Of a stretch of 19,259 nt of DNA, positions 9,001-15,507 are shown piece after piece (the stretch's first letter is position 1; each line of letters begins with the position of its first letter). The translations under genes and the position numbers were made by a program. The DNA lies in contig CAJGCM010000027.1 of assembly GCA_904501765.1 (NCBI GenBank), positions 1 to 19,259 on the forward strand, given 5' to 3'. A model generated the notes under the pieces. The model was given only the letters and a program-made list of their open reading frames with translations, was not told where the DNA came from and did not search any database. Source of the stretch: an uncultured Clostridia bacterium. GTDB taxonomy: Bacteria; Bacillota; Clostridia; Oscillospirales; CAG-272.

Positions 9001-9495
9001 GAGCCCGAGAATTCCAGGGCAGGTTACGAGCGCCTTATTATAAGAGCGGAAAACGTAACGGAGTTTAACTGCGCCGTAGTCCTTGAGATTGTGGGAAGAA
9101 ACCGTGAGGATTCCCCCTTGGATTACGAATATACCGAGATGGCGAACTGGACAGTTTCTTCTCGTGATTATAATTACGAGGACACTCTTGTTCTTCCTAC
9201 GGATTACACGGAATATATCAATTTGCTTAAGACAAACGGCAATCTTTCCTTAAGATATTACGAGGAGGAGGGCGCTCTGTTTGGAAAGCGGCACTCAGAA
9301 TTCTTCAAAACTCTGGTAAACTCAAGACGGGCAACACGTCAGCTCCCCACGGCGATGTATAAGGAAGCGGGAGAGCTTAATGAGCCTTACAACAAGTATT
9401 TGAGGTGTAGCGCTATTTACAGTGCGGTAATTGAGGATTTGAATCCTCGCATTAAAATGAACAGCAAGGTGCTTAACCTCAAAGAGCTTGATTAA
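6070..9495 (+). CDS. Secreted heparinase II/III-like polysaccharide lyase, paralogue of the preceding gene
   Basis: I start the gene at the ATG at 6070, with GGAGAGGG at 6058-6065. The in-frame ATG at 6037 has no ribosome binding site and would put a poor leader before the signal peptide. The product is about 1141 residues. Residues 1-30 are a signal peptide (cleavage after Val-Val-Ala), then comes the same stalk-like domain as in the upstream paralogue and then the lyase core. Conserved segments match it closely: Asn-Trp-His-Asn-Trp-Ser-His (433-439), Asn-Trp-Asn-Cys (528-531), Asp-Gly-Ser-Tyr-Ile-Glu (589-594) with Tyr598, and Asp-His-Gly-His-Val-Asp-Ser-Gly (754-761). It lacks the LamG-like N-terminal domain. 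It carries instead a Cys-rich insertion (Cys 827, 842, 844, 846) in AT-rich codons. A short helical tail ends the protein. It probably arose by tandem duplication, with a different domain set hinting at a different substrate or attachment. Confidence 0.8.
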   Translation: MKKRISAFVCLCLIFSFAVALFYHYPPVVAEEQDASELLSDIVNSGEVVIEESALTSSVNSGLIMKVGSNYMLNKNSKAAIYNQDGFIYGSPVKHEGVVYVAIKPIATVFLGGNYGFASANYPSGSYSVSAAGVTSVITLGSTDAIVGGSRVTLSNEPFLAKGEDCDKEYTVISIDDVHKIFPSLYVTYDDMGLIGISTAENIFNRETDLADMVSLMKRFIYSIPAEDDFYNQLKENTDNFDHPYLIADEEKFTYLNNVYKEAKALEEKDPGKLGETIEKWLLYWADYSERLFERFTTLPDEPANPTYETKVNELLPTKYEHLVVEITNPFSGIKEGELYTDKWKNDENGNKVPAFEYAYQDSDGYYWPSKLHGDKNGQHYNDGYDWAGSRNSNGVSYAQYILDLALGFRITGERKYAELAYDIMLSLCDDTNWHNWSHKHFLSTGEMLYRLGLAYDWLYDVWSEIQNERSSEFNLNYITQKIYRKGIYYAYDISRYRITTDVWTRDATSYVNGKGTNIWNWSKCTINWNCVCNSGIVIGSMAIVGESGEGIDYTAGRDPSDKTNRVKWIMRENLSSVANYGLNQYAPDGSYIESPSYWSYATNYFSGLMWAVDTAVGDDLGFFETGGIDGTYYFAMHSEYQSTESGSSKGYIYWRYHDCGSGSQDTSMFLFAADMLNDPALAGTRLKHLKDGRGVTWSDILGYKPEYDELDLENLDLETDRIFESCEGVAARSDWESGALFVGLMGNKNNATDHGHVDSGSFIYANKNYSWFFDLGSDQYNAKDYLGHSYGAPRYNYYRNNAEGHNVVCLTSQQDTPGYINGQHYCFSKDIEIDGVKYYKCNCYCGGKLEKVVSEEDGMYAILDNAGAYGEFVNYARRGVLLTNSRQTTVIQDEISFKGVQSAVWIGHTSARISIEGSGRVAFLSTYLNGSKVTLRAAMISDNPNLRFQKIKAGIDEESFLLSHTNRPNYSTDRGGEPENSRAGYERLIIRAENVTEFNCAVVLEIVGRNREDSPLDYEYTEMANWTVSSRDYNYEDTLVLPTDYTEYINLLKTNGNLSLRYYEEEGALFGKRHSEFFKTLVNSRRATRQLPTAMYKEAGELNEPYNKYLRCSAIYSAVIEDLNPRIKMNSKVLNLKELD

Positions 9496-9533
9496 GACGC
9501 CACCCTGGCTTCGGTATTCAGGCGTAACCGAAT

Positions 9534-9578
9534 AAAAAACAGAGGTGTTGTATGAAAAATACTTCGCCTCTGTTTTTG
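9534..9578 (+). terminator. Terminator after the second lyase gene
   Basis: AAAAACAGAGG (9535-9545) pairs with CCTCTGTTTTT (9567-9577), with an inner GTAT/ATAC pairing (9550-9553 and 9559-9562). The T-run is part of the stem, so it could also work on the other strand. A second perfect hairpin, GAAAACC-TCTC-GGTTTTC (9601-9618), lies just beyond. Confidence 0.85.
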
Positions 9579-9662
9579 TTACCCGTAGAAAAATAAGGTT
9601 GAAAACCTCTCGGTTTTCCGCCTTTAGGTTAAAGTTTTTTATTCTACCGCCGTTTCCTATTT

Positions 9663-9701
9663 AAAGCAAAAGCGTGATGCTCCGCGAGGAGCATCACGCT
9701 T
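9663..9701 (-). terminator. Terminator of the sugar kinase gene (minus strand)
   Basis: A perfect 14-base stem (9670-9683 with 9688-9701) closes a GCGA loop. Read on the minus strand it is followed by TTTGCTTT (9670 downward). It lies about 50 bases past the kinase stop and converges with the lyase terminator. A second imperfect stem next to a T-run lies between, at about 9714-9742. Confidence 0.85.
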
Positions 9702-9751
9702 ATTTCATTATGGAGCATTCCCGCCAAAGAGAGTGCTTTTTTTGGGAAGGA

Positions 9752-10777
9752 TTATCTCTGAATTCTTCCGGTGCCGTTTCCGCCAGCGAGAGCCTTAACC
9801 TCGTCTACGGTTACCATATTGAAGTCGCCTTCAATTGTGTGCTTAAGGCAGGAAGCTGCAACTGCGAATTCAACAGCGTCCTGAGTAGAGTAGCCGTTGA
9901 GGCAGGAATAGATAAGTCCGCCGCCGAAGCTGTCACCGCCTCCGACTCTGTCAACAATGTGCATGTGATAGGACTTGGAGAAGCAGTACTCACCGCTCTT
10001 AACGTCGTAAAGAAGAGCAGCCCAGTCGTTATCGTTTGCGCTGATGGAGGAGCGGAGTGTGATAGCAACCTTTTCAAAGCCGAACTTTTCTGCAAGCTGT
10101 CTTGCAACCGACTTATAGCCTTCGTGATTGAGCTTACCACCTGCGATATCTGTGTTTTCAGCATCTATTCCGAATACGTCGTGAGCATCCTCCTCGTTGG
10201 AGATGCAAACGTCAACGTACTTGCAAAGCTCGCTCATAGTCTTGTTAGCCTCTTCTCTGGACCAGAGCTTCTTTCTGAAGTTAAGGTCGCAGGAAATCTT
10301 AACGCCGGCTTCCTTTGCGGCAACACAAGCGTCAAGGCAGATTTCAGCAACAGTGGGATTGAGAGCGGGGGTGATTCCTGTGAAGTGGAACCAATCTGCG
10401 CCTTCAAAAATCTTCTTCCAGTCAAAGTCTGAGCGGCTCGCCATAGCTATTGCGGAATAAGCTCTGTCGTAGATAACCTTTGAGGGGCGCTGGGAAGCTC
10501 CCTTCTCGTTGTAGTAAATACCTACTCTCTCACCGCCTCTTACTATCATAGAGGTATCAACGCCGAATTTGCGAAGAGAGTTAACTGCGCACTGACCGAT
10601 GTCGTGCTTGGGAAGCTTGGTAACGAATGCCGAATCAATGCCATAGTTAGCAAGAGATACGGATACGTTAGCTTCACCGCCACCGTAAACTGCGCCGAAT
10701 TTCTCAGCCTGAGTAAATCTGAGATATCCTTCGGGAGCAAGTCTTAACATTATTTCTCCAAAAGTTACAACCTTCAT
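9752..10777 (-). CDS. kdgK: PfkB-family sugar kinase, probably 2-keto-3-deoxygluconate kinase
   Basis: The product should phosphorylate 2-keto-3-deoxygluconate with ATP in the cytoplasm, the step that feeds uronate breakdown into KDPG aldolase. The start is the ATG at 10777, with AAAGGA nine bases upstream; an in-frame TTG at 10795 lies upstream of that site and is unlikely. The 341-residue length fits the family. Gly-Gly-Gly-Glu-Ala-Asn-Val (32-38) is the N-terminal substrate-binding segment, and Asp-Arg-Val-Gly-Gly-Gly-Asp-Ser-Phe (276-284) is the PfkB signature with catalytic Asp282. The Gly-Gly-Gly-Asp form is usual in KDG kinases, where other PfkB members have Gly-Ala-Gly-Asp. It converges with the lyase genes, and unsaturated uronates from such lyases end up as KDG. 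A ribokinase- or fructokinase-like substrate cannot be excluded. Confidence 0.82.
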   Translation of the reverse strand: MKVVTFGEIMLRLAPEGYLRFTQAEKFGAVYGGGEANVSVSLANYGIDSAFVTKLPKHDIGQCAVNSLRKFGVDTSMIVRGGERVGIYYNEKGASQRPSKVIYDRAYSAIAMASRSDFDWKKIFEGADWFHFTGITPALNPTVAEICLDACVAAKEAGVKISCDLNFRKKLWSREEANKTMSELCKYVDVCISNEEDAHDVFGIDAENTDIAGGKLNHEGYKSVARQLAEKFGFEKVAITLRSSISANDNDWAALLYDVKSGEYCFSKSYHMHIVDRVGGGDSFGGGLIYSCLNGYSTQDAVEFAVAASCLKHTIEGDFNMVTVDEVKALAGGNGTGRIQR

Positions 10778-10820
10778 ATTAAAAAATCCTTTCAAAATTA
10801 TAATTTTTCAAACCTGAGCG

Positions 10821-10854
10821 GCATATCTTTAAATATAGCCGATAGGGGATATGC
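10821..10854 (-). promoter_or_regulatory. Inverted repeat in the leader or promoter region of the kinase gene
   Basis: GCATATC (10821-10827) and GATATGC (10848-10854) are perfect 7-base inverted arms, 44-77 bases upstream of the kinase start. This could be a regulator binding site or a leader hairpin. I could not place a convincing -35/-10 pair for the kinase; TATAAT at about 10799-10804 (minus strand) lacks a clear -35. Confidence 0.35.
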
Positions 10855-10888
10855 TTTCCCAAAAAACAATTTATCATGGGCGCCGACT

Positions 10889-10920
10889 AAAAAATCAAGC
10901 CTCTTCGCTTTTGATTTTTT
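10889..10920 (-). terminator. Terminator of abrB overlapping its own coding end
   Basis: AAAAAATCAA (10889-10898) and TTGATTTTTT (10911-10920) form a perfect 10-base stem. The upstream arm lies inside the last codons of abrB and the stop codon (10895-10897) lies in the downstream arm. On the minus strand the T-run is the 3' arm itself. The stem is AT-rich, so it may be leaky and allow some readthrough into the kinase gene. Confidence 0.65.
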
Positions 10921-11143
10921 CGATACAAGCCCTGCAAATACATCTTCCGCTGAATTCGCTTAAATTCTCCGTTCCGTCACAAAAGATGCATGCGGATGAA
11001 AATTTGGTAAGGATAACCTGATCGCCTTCTACGAAGAACTCAACGGCAGAGCCGTTACTAAGCCCTAATTTCGTACGAATAGACTTGGGGACTACGAGTC
11101 TACCCATTTCATCAACGTGGCGCACGATACCGGTAGCTTTCAT
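10895..11143 (-). CDS. abrB: AbrB-family transition-state regulator with C-terminal Cys pairs
   Basis: An 82-residue DNA-binding protein. The start is the ATG at 11143, preceded by AAAGGA; this gives the typical AbrB beginning Met-Lys-Ala-Thr-Gly-Ile-Val-Arg. The swapped-hairpin AbrB domain covers residues 1-48 (Gly-Arg-Leu-Val-Val-Pro-Lys at 14-20, Leu-Gly-Leu at 26-28). The tail has Cys-X2-Cys pairs at 52/55 and 70/73 plus Cys68, a possible zinc knuckle seen in many clostridial AbrB proteins. By family, it would hold back post-exponential and sporulation genes during growth. It is divergent from spoIIIAA, and its promoter overlaps the start of that gene. SpoVT, which has a different longer C-terminal domain, is less likely. 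Confidence 0.85.
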   Translation of the reverse strand: MKATGIVRHVDEMGRLVVPKSIRTKLGLSNGSAVEFFVEGDQVILTKFSSACIFCDGTENLSEFSGRCICRACIEKIKSEEA

Positions 11144-11202
11144 AAATCTATCCTTTCTTGCAAGATTTCGGTGAGGGAATATATCGCCTCTTTCCACGAA
11201 TT

Positions 11203-11232
11203 ATTTTACCACAAGGAGCTTTGTTATGTCAA
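11203..11232 (-). promoter_or_regulatory. abrB promoter, overlapping the spoIIIAA start
   Basis: On the minus strand, TTGACA (11227-11232), an 18-base spacer and TAAAAT (11203-11208) make a near-consensus sigma-A promoter. The -35 box sits on the first codons of spoIIIAA, and the spacer contains its ribosome binding site on the other strand. Confidence 0.72.
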
Positions 11233-12341
11233 TAGATTTTTCAGAAAAAGGAAAAAATAGGCAAATTTTTAACGAGGATTCGGCGGCATGCGATTGTTAT
11301 GGAAAAAAGCCGTTGCGCTTACTTTGTGGTGAGGGGGATAAAGGTTGTCCAGAAGCAATCAATAGCGCACTTTCCTTTTTGCCTAAGAGGATTAAGGAGA
11401 AAATTTTGCATCAGGGCAGTCTTCGACGGGGATTCTTCCGGGGGTTGTCGGAAATAAGGCTCAGCGCTTCGGGAGGCTGCTTTATTACAGTTTGTGGAGA
11501 GAATATCCCTTTATATTCCACCCTCACTGAAGAGGAGGCAGCGGAGCTTTTTGCCCGTATTTCGGGCGGCTCTCTTTACTCTCACAGAGATGCGGTGAGA
11601 GCAGGGTACATACCCCTTGAGGGTGGGGTACGTGTCGGAATTTGTGGAGAGGTAAGGTACGATAACGGCAATTTTTCCGGTCTTGTGCGCCCCGATGGCT
11701 TCGTGTTCAGAATCCCCGGGGGGAAATCCACCTTTGGCGAGGAGGTTTTTTCTCGTTGGATTAACTCAGGAATGCCGAATATGCTTATATTTTCTCCCCC
11801 GGGCGGAGGAAAGACCTCGCTTATAAGAGAGCTTGCGAGGCTTGCTGGAGGCGGTGGGCGTCCACATAGATGCGTAGTAGTTGACGAGAGGCGTGAATTT
11901 ATATCAGAGGATTACCGAGGACTTTCGGTTGATATACTTAAGGGATATAAGAAGGTGTCGGGTATAGAGATAGCGAAGCGCTCACTTTCGGCAGACGTTA
12001 TAATTATAGACGAGCTTTCGGCTCGTGAGGCTGAGGCTCTTTCCTCAGCGCTTACGCTGGGCATTCGGGTGATAGCAACTATTCACGCAGAGGATATAGA
12101 CGAGCTTCGCTTAAGTCGTGACGGAGAGGAGCTTATACGGACGGTCAATTTCCGAATGCTGGTGGGACTTAAGAGGAGCGGCGCAAATTTTGAATGTGAT
12201 ATAAAAGAACTTGCTGCGGATGGAAAAACATATGCGCAAGACCCTGACGGCTATATAGACAATCCGCATCACACTTACGGGACTGCGGTGGAGAAACAGG
12301 AAGAAAGTCCCGAAAGGCGGGATGACGTGTATGTTTTTTAG
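11226..12341 (+). CDS. spoIIIAA: Stage III sporulation protein AA, ATPase
   Basis: This is the cytoplasmic ATPase of the SpoIIIA-SpoIIQ channel, acting in the mother cell and related to type II/IV secretion ATPases. AAGGAG (11213-11218) lies seven bases before the ATG. Walker A is Ser-Pro-Pro-Gly-Gly-Gly-Lys-Thr (190-197) and Walker B is Val-Ile-Ile-Ile-Asp-Glu (258-263). Val-Val-Val-Asp-Glu-Arg (about 218-223) and Ala-Thr-Ile-His-Ala-Glu (about 279-284) also fit the family. At 371 residues it is longer than usual: the first 45 or so are a polar extension without recognisable motifs, and the last 35 are a loose acidic tail. It is the first gene of the operon. GAATATA at 11177-11183 could be a sigma-E -35 box, but the -10 is poor. 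Confidence 0.92.
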   Translation: MSIDFSEKGKNRQIFNEDSAACDCYGKKPLRLLCGEGDKGCPEAINSALSFLPKRIKEKILHQGSLRRGFFRGLSEIRLSASGGCFITVCGENIPLYSTLTEEEAAELFARISGGSLYSHRDAVRAGYIPLEGGVRVGICGEVRYDNGNFSGLVRPDGFVFRIPGGKSTFGEEVFSRWINSGMPNMLIFSPPGGGKTSLIRELARLAGGGGRPHRCVVVDERREFISEDYRGLSVDILKGYKKVSGIEIAKRSLSADVIIIDELSAREAEALSSALTLGIRVIATIHAEDIDELRLSRDGEELIRTVNFRMLVGLKRSGANFECDIKELAADGKTYAQDPDGYIDNPHHTYGTAVEKQEESPERRDDVYVF

Positions 12342-12804
12342 GTACTGCGCAATCTTAATTTTTATATTTATCGGAGCTGTCGTTACAAAAGCGTCGGTGG
12401 CAGATAGGGAGCGGCAACTTGCCCATTACAGGGGGATATGCTCGCTTCTTGTCGCCTTGTCCGAGGGGATTGAGCGTTATCTTGCGCCGATAGACAGTAT
12501 TCTTTCGGATTTTAAGTGCGATACCCTCTCCGAATGCGGATTTCTTGACAGCCTGAAGAAAAGACGGGGAGGGGCGGATTTTTCCTGTCTACATATAGAC
12601 GTGGAGTCACAGGATAAGCTCCGCAGCTTCTTTAACTGCTTCGGCAGAGGGTATGCCGAGGAGGAACTACGGGCTATCTCGGAACTTCTTTCATTTTTTA
12701 AGGAAAGGTGTCGCATCGCCGAGGAGAGCTGTCCTAAGGATAAGAAAATAGCCTTGACTCTTTTTGCGGGGTTTGCAGGCGGTGTCTTTTTGTTGCTTAT
12801 TTAG
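12322..12804 (+). CDS. spoIIIAB: Stage III sporulation protein AB
   Basis: A 160-residue membrane protein, related to type II secretion GspF, that anchors the SpoIIIAA ATPase at the membrane. It has a hydrophobic N-terminal segment (about residues 5-22), a long helical soluble middle with Arg-Glu-Arg-Gln-Leu and Gly-Arg-Gly-Tyr segments, and a short hydrophobic C-terminal helix (about 146-160), the usual layout. It overlaps the end of spoIIIAA by 20 bases. The ATG at 12322 lies only four bases after GAAAGG (12312-12317). The ATG at 12331 is a fair alternative and would shorten the protein by three residues. Confidence 0.85.
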   Translation: MTCMFFRYCAILIFIFIGAVVTKASVADRERQLAHYRGICSLLVALSEGIERYLAPIDSILSDFKCDTLSECGFLDSLKKRRGGADFSCLHIDVESQDKLRSFFNCFGRGYAEEELRAISELLSFFKERCRIAEESCPKDKKIALTLFAGFAGGVFLLLI

Positions 12805-12845
12805 TCGCCTCTTTAGAAAATGCGGCTTTGGGGAGTAGTAAATAA

Positions 12846-13040
12846 ATGGATTTAGTATTTATAATGCAGGCGGCGGGGGTCGGTTTTATCGTAACGGTTC
12901 TTTGCCAGGTGCTCGGAAAGTCGGGCAGGGACGACCAGGCGGCTTTGGTTTCGGTTTGCGGAATAATAGTCGTTCTTATTATGCTCTTTGCGAAGCTCGG
13001 TGAGCTGTTAGATACGATAAGAGGAATATTCGGTATATGA
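12846..13040 (+). CDS. spoIIIAC: Stage III sporulation protein AC
   Basis: A 64-residue protein with two transmembrane helices, matching the family length almost exactly. Recognisable segments are Gln-Ala-Ala-Gly-Val-Gly-Phe-Ile-Val near the start, the loop Ser-Gly-Arg-Asp-Asp-Gln-Ala (about 26-32), and the second helix with Gly-Ile-Ile-Val-Val-Leu. It is one of the small membrane parts of the SpoIIIA complex. GGGGAG at 12831-12836 is the ribosome binding site, with a slightly long spacer. The last bases overlap the next gene by ATGA, indicating coupled translation with spoIIIAD. Confidence 0.92.
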   Translation: MDLVFIMQAAGVGFIVTVLCQVLGKSGRDDQAALVSVCGIIVVLIMLFAKLGELLDTIRGIFGI

Positions 13041-13429
13041 GTGACCGATTTGTCAGCTGTATTGGAATGGCGCTTTTGTGCATTACTATGGCTCTGATTT
13101 TAAAAAATTTAGGCGCAAAGTCTGTACCCGTGTTAATATCTGTGGCGTCAGTAGGTATGATAAGTCTGTTTTCAGAGGGAATATCGGACCTTTTTTCTAC
13201 CATCACCGGACTTGCGGAGTATTCGGATATTTCGGACTACCTCAAGGGAGCGCTTAAAATCATAGGCGTGGGGTACGTGGGTGGTATTTGCTCGGATATA
13301 TGCTTGGAGCTTGGCGAGGCGGGGCTTTCACGGGCGGTGAGTCTTGCGGGAAGACTTGAGATATTCGCAATAACCGCCCCATTTATTGTCAGCATAATCG
13401 AATATGCTATTCAGTGCGCCGAGGGATAG
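13037..13429 (+). CDS. spoIIIAD: Stage III sporulation protein AD
   Basis: A 130-residue integral membrane protein with about four hydrophobic segments. Typical family positions are Leu-Lys-Asn-Leu-Gly-Ala (about 23-28), Tyr-Leu-Lys-Gly-Ala-Leu-Lys-Ile-Ile-Gly-Val-Gly-Tyr (68-80), and Cys-Ser-Asp-Ile-Cys-Leu-Glu-Leu-Gly-Glu (about 85-94). Its start overlaps the spoIIIAC stop as ATGA. It belongs to the inner-membrane part of the SpoIIIA channel. The next gene follows after nine bases. Confidence 0.92.
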   Translation: MSDRFVSCIGMALLCITMALILKNLGAKSVPVLISVASVGMISLFSEGISDLFSTITGLAEYSDISDYLKGALKIIGVGYVGGICSDICLELGEAGLSRAVSLAGRLEIFAITAPFIVSIIEYAIQCAEG

Positions 13430-13438
13430 GAGTGGCAA

Positions 13439-14617
13439 ATGAAGGTTAGGGGTAGATTTTTGTTAGGATTTGCCGCCATTGCGGCGCTCGTGTGCCTTTT
13501 TGCGCTTTTTGCATTCCCACCGTGGGATATGTCCCCCCGTGTCGGGAAAATCACGGCAACTCTCACCGCCCTCGATGTGGGGGCAGAGGAGGCATCGTAT
13601 GGCTTGTCCGAAGAGCTTGAGGGAATACTCGAGGAGTTTCGTGGGATTTTACCCGAGGGGGTTTCCACCGAGGAGGACGCCCTCACCTATTCGGTAGGAA
13701 TTGAAGGGCTGCTTTCTCTTTTGGCTGATGGTCTTATGGGACGCACCTCAAGCCTTTGGCGGTTTTTTCTTATGCTTTTTGGCATAACACTGCTGTTTTG
13801 CGCCGCAGATATTTTGACACGGGATAGGGGAGATTTATCTTTGAGCGCATCCTCTGGGGTGAATATTGTGTTGTCGCTGCCCATTTTTGCCGCTCTTTAC
13901 GGCTTCATTGATACGGTGAGGGAGGGGTTAAGCTCCGCCACCGCCTTTTTCGGAGAGCTGATACCTTTGGCAAACGCAGTTATGTCCTTTGGTGGCAAGG
14001 TGGGTACTGCCGCCGCCCAGGGAACGGCTATGGGAATAAGCCTTGGCTTTGTGGGAGGCTTTCTTTCGGGGGCGCTTATGCCGATTTGCGGTCTGATGTT
14101 TGCCCTTTCCTTGCTTTCTTCGGTTGACGAAGACACACTTGCCCCTGCTGTGGGCGGCACTAAAAAGGTGTTTTCTTATTCTCTCGGAATCGCCACCACG
14201 GTAATTCTTGCTTCCGTCGCCCTTCAGACAGCTATAAGCTCGGCGCAGGATTCAATGACTATGCGGGGAATGAAATACGCTCTTTCCAATATGATACCCG
14301 TGGTAGGCTCGGTGGTTTCGGGGACGGTTGCGACCCTTGGGGGCGGTGTGGGCTATGTGGCGAGCATTATCGGAGGAGCGTCGGTGGCGGCGCTCTGCTC
14401 GATTTTTGCCATGCCGCTAATAGAGCTTCTTCTATACCGTCTTTCAATAAGCTTAAATCTATGGATTATGGATTTTGCGGCGGCATCATCGGGCAAAAGA
14501 ACTCTTTCCGCCTTTTCTTCTGCCCTTGACTCCTTGATAGCGATATTCGCTTCCTCGGGAATTATATATATAGTTGAGGTGATAATTTTTATGATGTGCG
14601 GTGCGGCGGCGTTATGA
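13439..14617 (+). CDS. spoIIIAE: Stage III sporulation protein AE
   Basis: A polytopic membrane protein of 392 residues, the family's usual size, and the largest membrane part of the SpoIIIA complex. AGGAG (13428-13432) lies before the ATG at good distance. A signal-like helix (about 8-27) is followed by an acidic extracytoplasmic stretch (about 40-95) and then at least six hydrophobic helices. The conserved centre contains Ser-Phe-Gly-Gly-Lys and a Met-Lys-Tyr-Ala-Leu-Ser-Asn-Met-Ile-Pro-Val-Val-Gly segment (about 278-290), typical of SpoIIIAE. The stop overlaps the spoIIIAF start. Confidence 0.92.
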   Translation: MKVRGRFLLGFAAIAALVCLFALFAFPPWDMSPRVGKITATLTALDVGAEEASYGLSEELEGILEEFRGILPEGVSTEEDALTYSVGIEGLLSLLADGLMGRTSSLWRFFLMLFGITLLFCAADILTRDRGDLSLSASSGVNIVLSLPIFAALYGFIDTVREGLSSATAFFGELIPLANAVMSFGGKVGTAAAQGTAMGISLGFVGGFLSGALMPICGLMFALSLLSSVDEDTLAPAVGGTKKVFSYSLGIATTVILASVALQTAISSAQDSMTMRGMKYALSNMIPVVGSVVSGTVATLGGGVGYVASIIGGASVAALCSIFAMPLIELLLYRLSISLNLWIMDFAAASSGKRTLSAFSSALDSLIAIFASSGIIYIVEVIIFMMCGAAAL

Positions 14618-15054
14618 GTGATGCGTTGGTTTTTATTGTTTGTATGTGCATTACTACGGCTCTTTGCGCTTTTGCTTCCTATAAGCCGGGGGATAAGACT
14701 GTAAGATTTGGATTGGGGATTATCCTTTTTGCCTCCCTCGCTTCGGCAATTCCCGGCGCTCTCGGAGCCTTTTCCTTTGATTTCCCCGAAGAGAATACGG
14801 GGGGCGAGGTGTACGAGGAAAGGATAGAGGAGTCCTTTCTCGTTGGTGTGGGCCTTGGAATCGCCGAGGAATTTTCCCTTGACCCCTCTGAAATTAAGGT
14901 CTATGCTAAGGGATTTGATTACGGCAGGGTGAAGGCGGAGGCCATTTACGTTACTCTCACGGGCAGGGCGGCGCTTGCGGATATTCCCGCCATACGGAAA
15001 TATATTATTGAAAACAATTTTTGCGAAGGTGAGGTAAGGGTAGATTTTGGGTGA
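14614..15054 (+). CDS. spoIIIAF: Stage III sporulation protein AF
   Basis: A 146-residue membrane protein: two N-terminal transmembrane helices (about residues 4-20 and 28-49), then a soluble domain that resembles the ring-building domains of SpoIIIAG and SpoIIIAH. I choose the ATG at 14614 because it overlaps the spoIIIAE stop as ATGA, like the AC/AD junction. A GTG at 14596 would add six residues; neither start has a clear ribosome binding site, so coupling from spoIIIAE is likely. The gene overlaps spoIIIAG by eight bases. Confidence 0.82.
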   Translation: MSDALVFIVCMCITTALCAFASYKPGDKTVRFGLGIILFASLASAIPGALGAFSFDFPEENTGGEVYEERIEESFLVGVGLGIAEEFSLDPSEIKVYAKGFDYGRVKAEAIYVTLTGRAALADIPAIRKYIIENNFCEGEVRVDFG

Positions 15055-15472
15055 GTTAAAAAGATTTTTAGAGGAGCTTATCAAAACGAAGCGGGGTAAG
15101 CTGCTGATAGCTCTTTTGATTGGCGGCGTTTTACTGTTGATTATTTCCTTCGCTTTGACCGAGGATGGAAAAGAGGAGGTGCGGGACGGAGGACTTGAAG
15201 AATATAAGGCGACTCTTGAAGAGTCCTTGGCGGATTTCTGTTCCTCGGTTGATGGGGTTGGCAGATGCAGGGTTATGGTTTCCTTTGCCGAGGGGGAGAG
15301 CTTTGAATATAAAGGCAGCGCTCTTCTCTCCTCCTCGCCGCCGAGGGTGCTTGGCGTTACGGTGCTTTGCCAAGGAGGCGACAGCATTTCGGTAAAGGGC
15401 AGAATATCCGATATGATATCGGCACTTTTCGATGTTGGTAAAAACCGAATATGCGTCCTTAAGCTATCCTGA
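15047..15472 (+). CDS. spoIIIAG: Stage III sporulation protein AG
   Basis: A single-pass membrane protein that, in Bacillus, forms a large ring in the intermembrane space between mother cell and forespore. A transmembrane helix covers about residues 18-36. The soluble domain includes Gly-Val-Gly-Arg-Cys-Arg-Val-Met-Val (about 70-78), a later Gly-Val-Thr-Val-Leu-Cys-Gln-Gly segment, and the characteristic end Gly-Lys-Asn-Arg-Ile-Cys-Val-Leu-Lys. The start is a TTG, with AAGGG about six bases upstream; no ATG or GTG in this frame precedes the membrane helix. At 141 residues it is clearly shorter than the Bacillus protein, mostly in the linker after the membrane helix and in the middle of the domain. 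Confidence 0.85.
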   Translation: MGELKRFLEELIKTKRGKLLIALLIGGVLLLIISFALTEDGKEEVRDGGLEEYKATLEESLADFCSSVDGVGRCRVMVSFAEGESFEYKGSALLSSSPPRVLGVTVLCQGGDSISVKGRISDMISALFDVGKNRICVLKLS

Positions 15473-15507
15473 CGGTATAACGTAAAGGAGTCGAGCACAA
15501 AGGCTTG

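Noticed and set aside
9674..10432. 252-codon plus-strand open frame
   Set aside because: It is antisense to the sugar kinase, whose motifs, start and terminator are convincing; the frame starts inside the kinase terminator.
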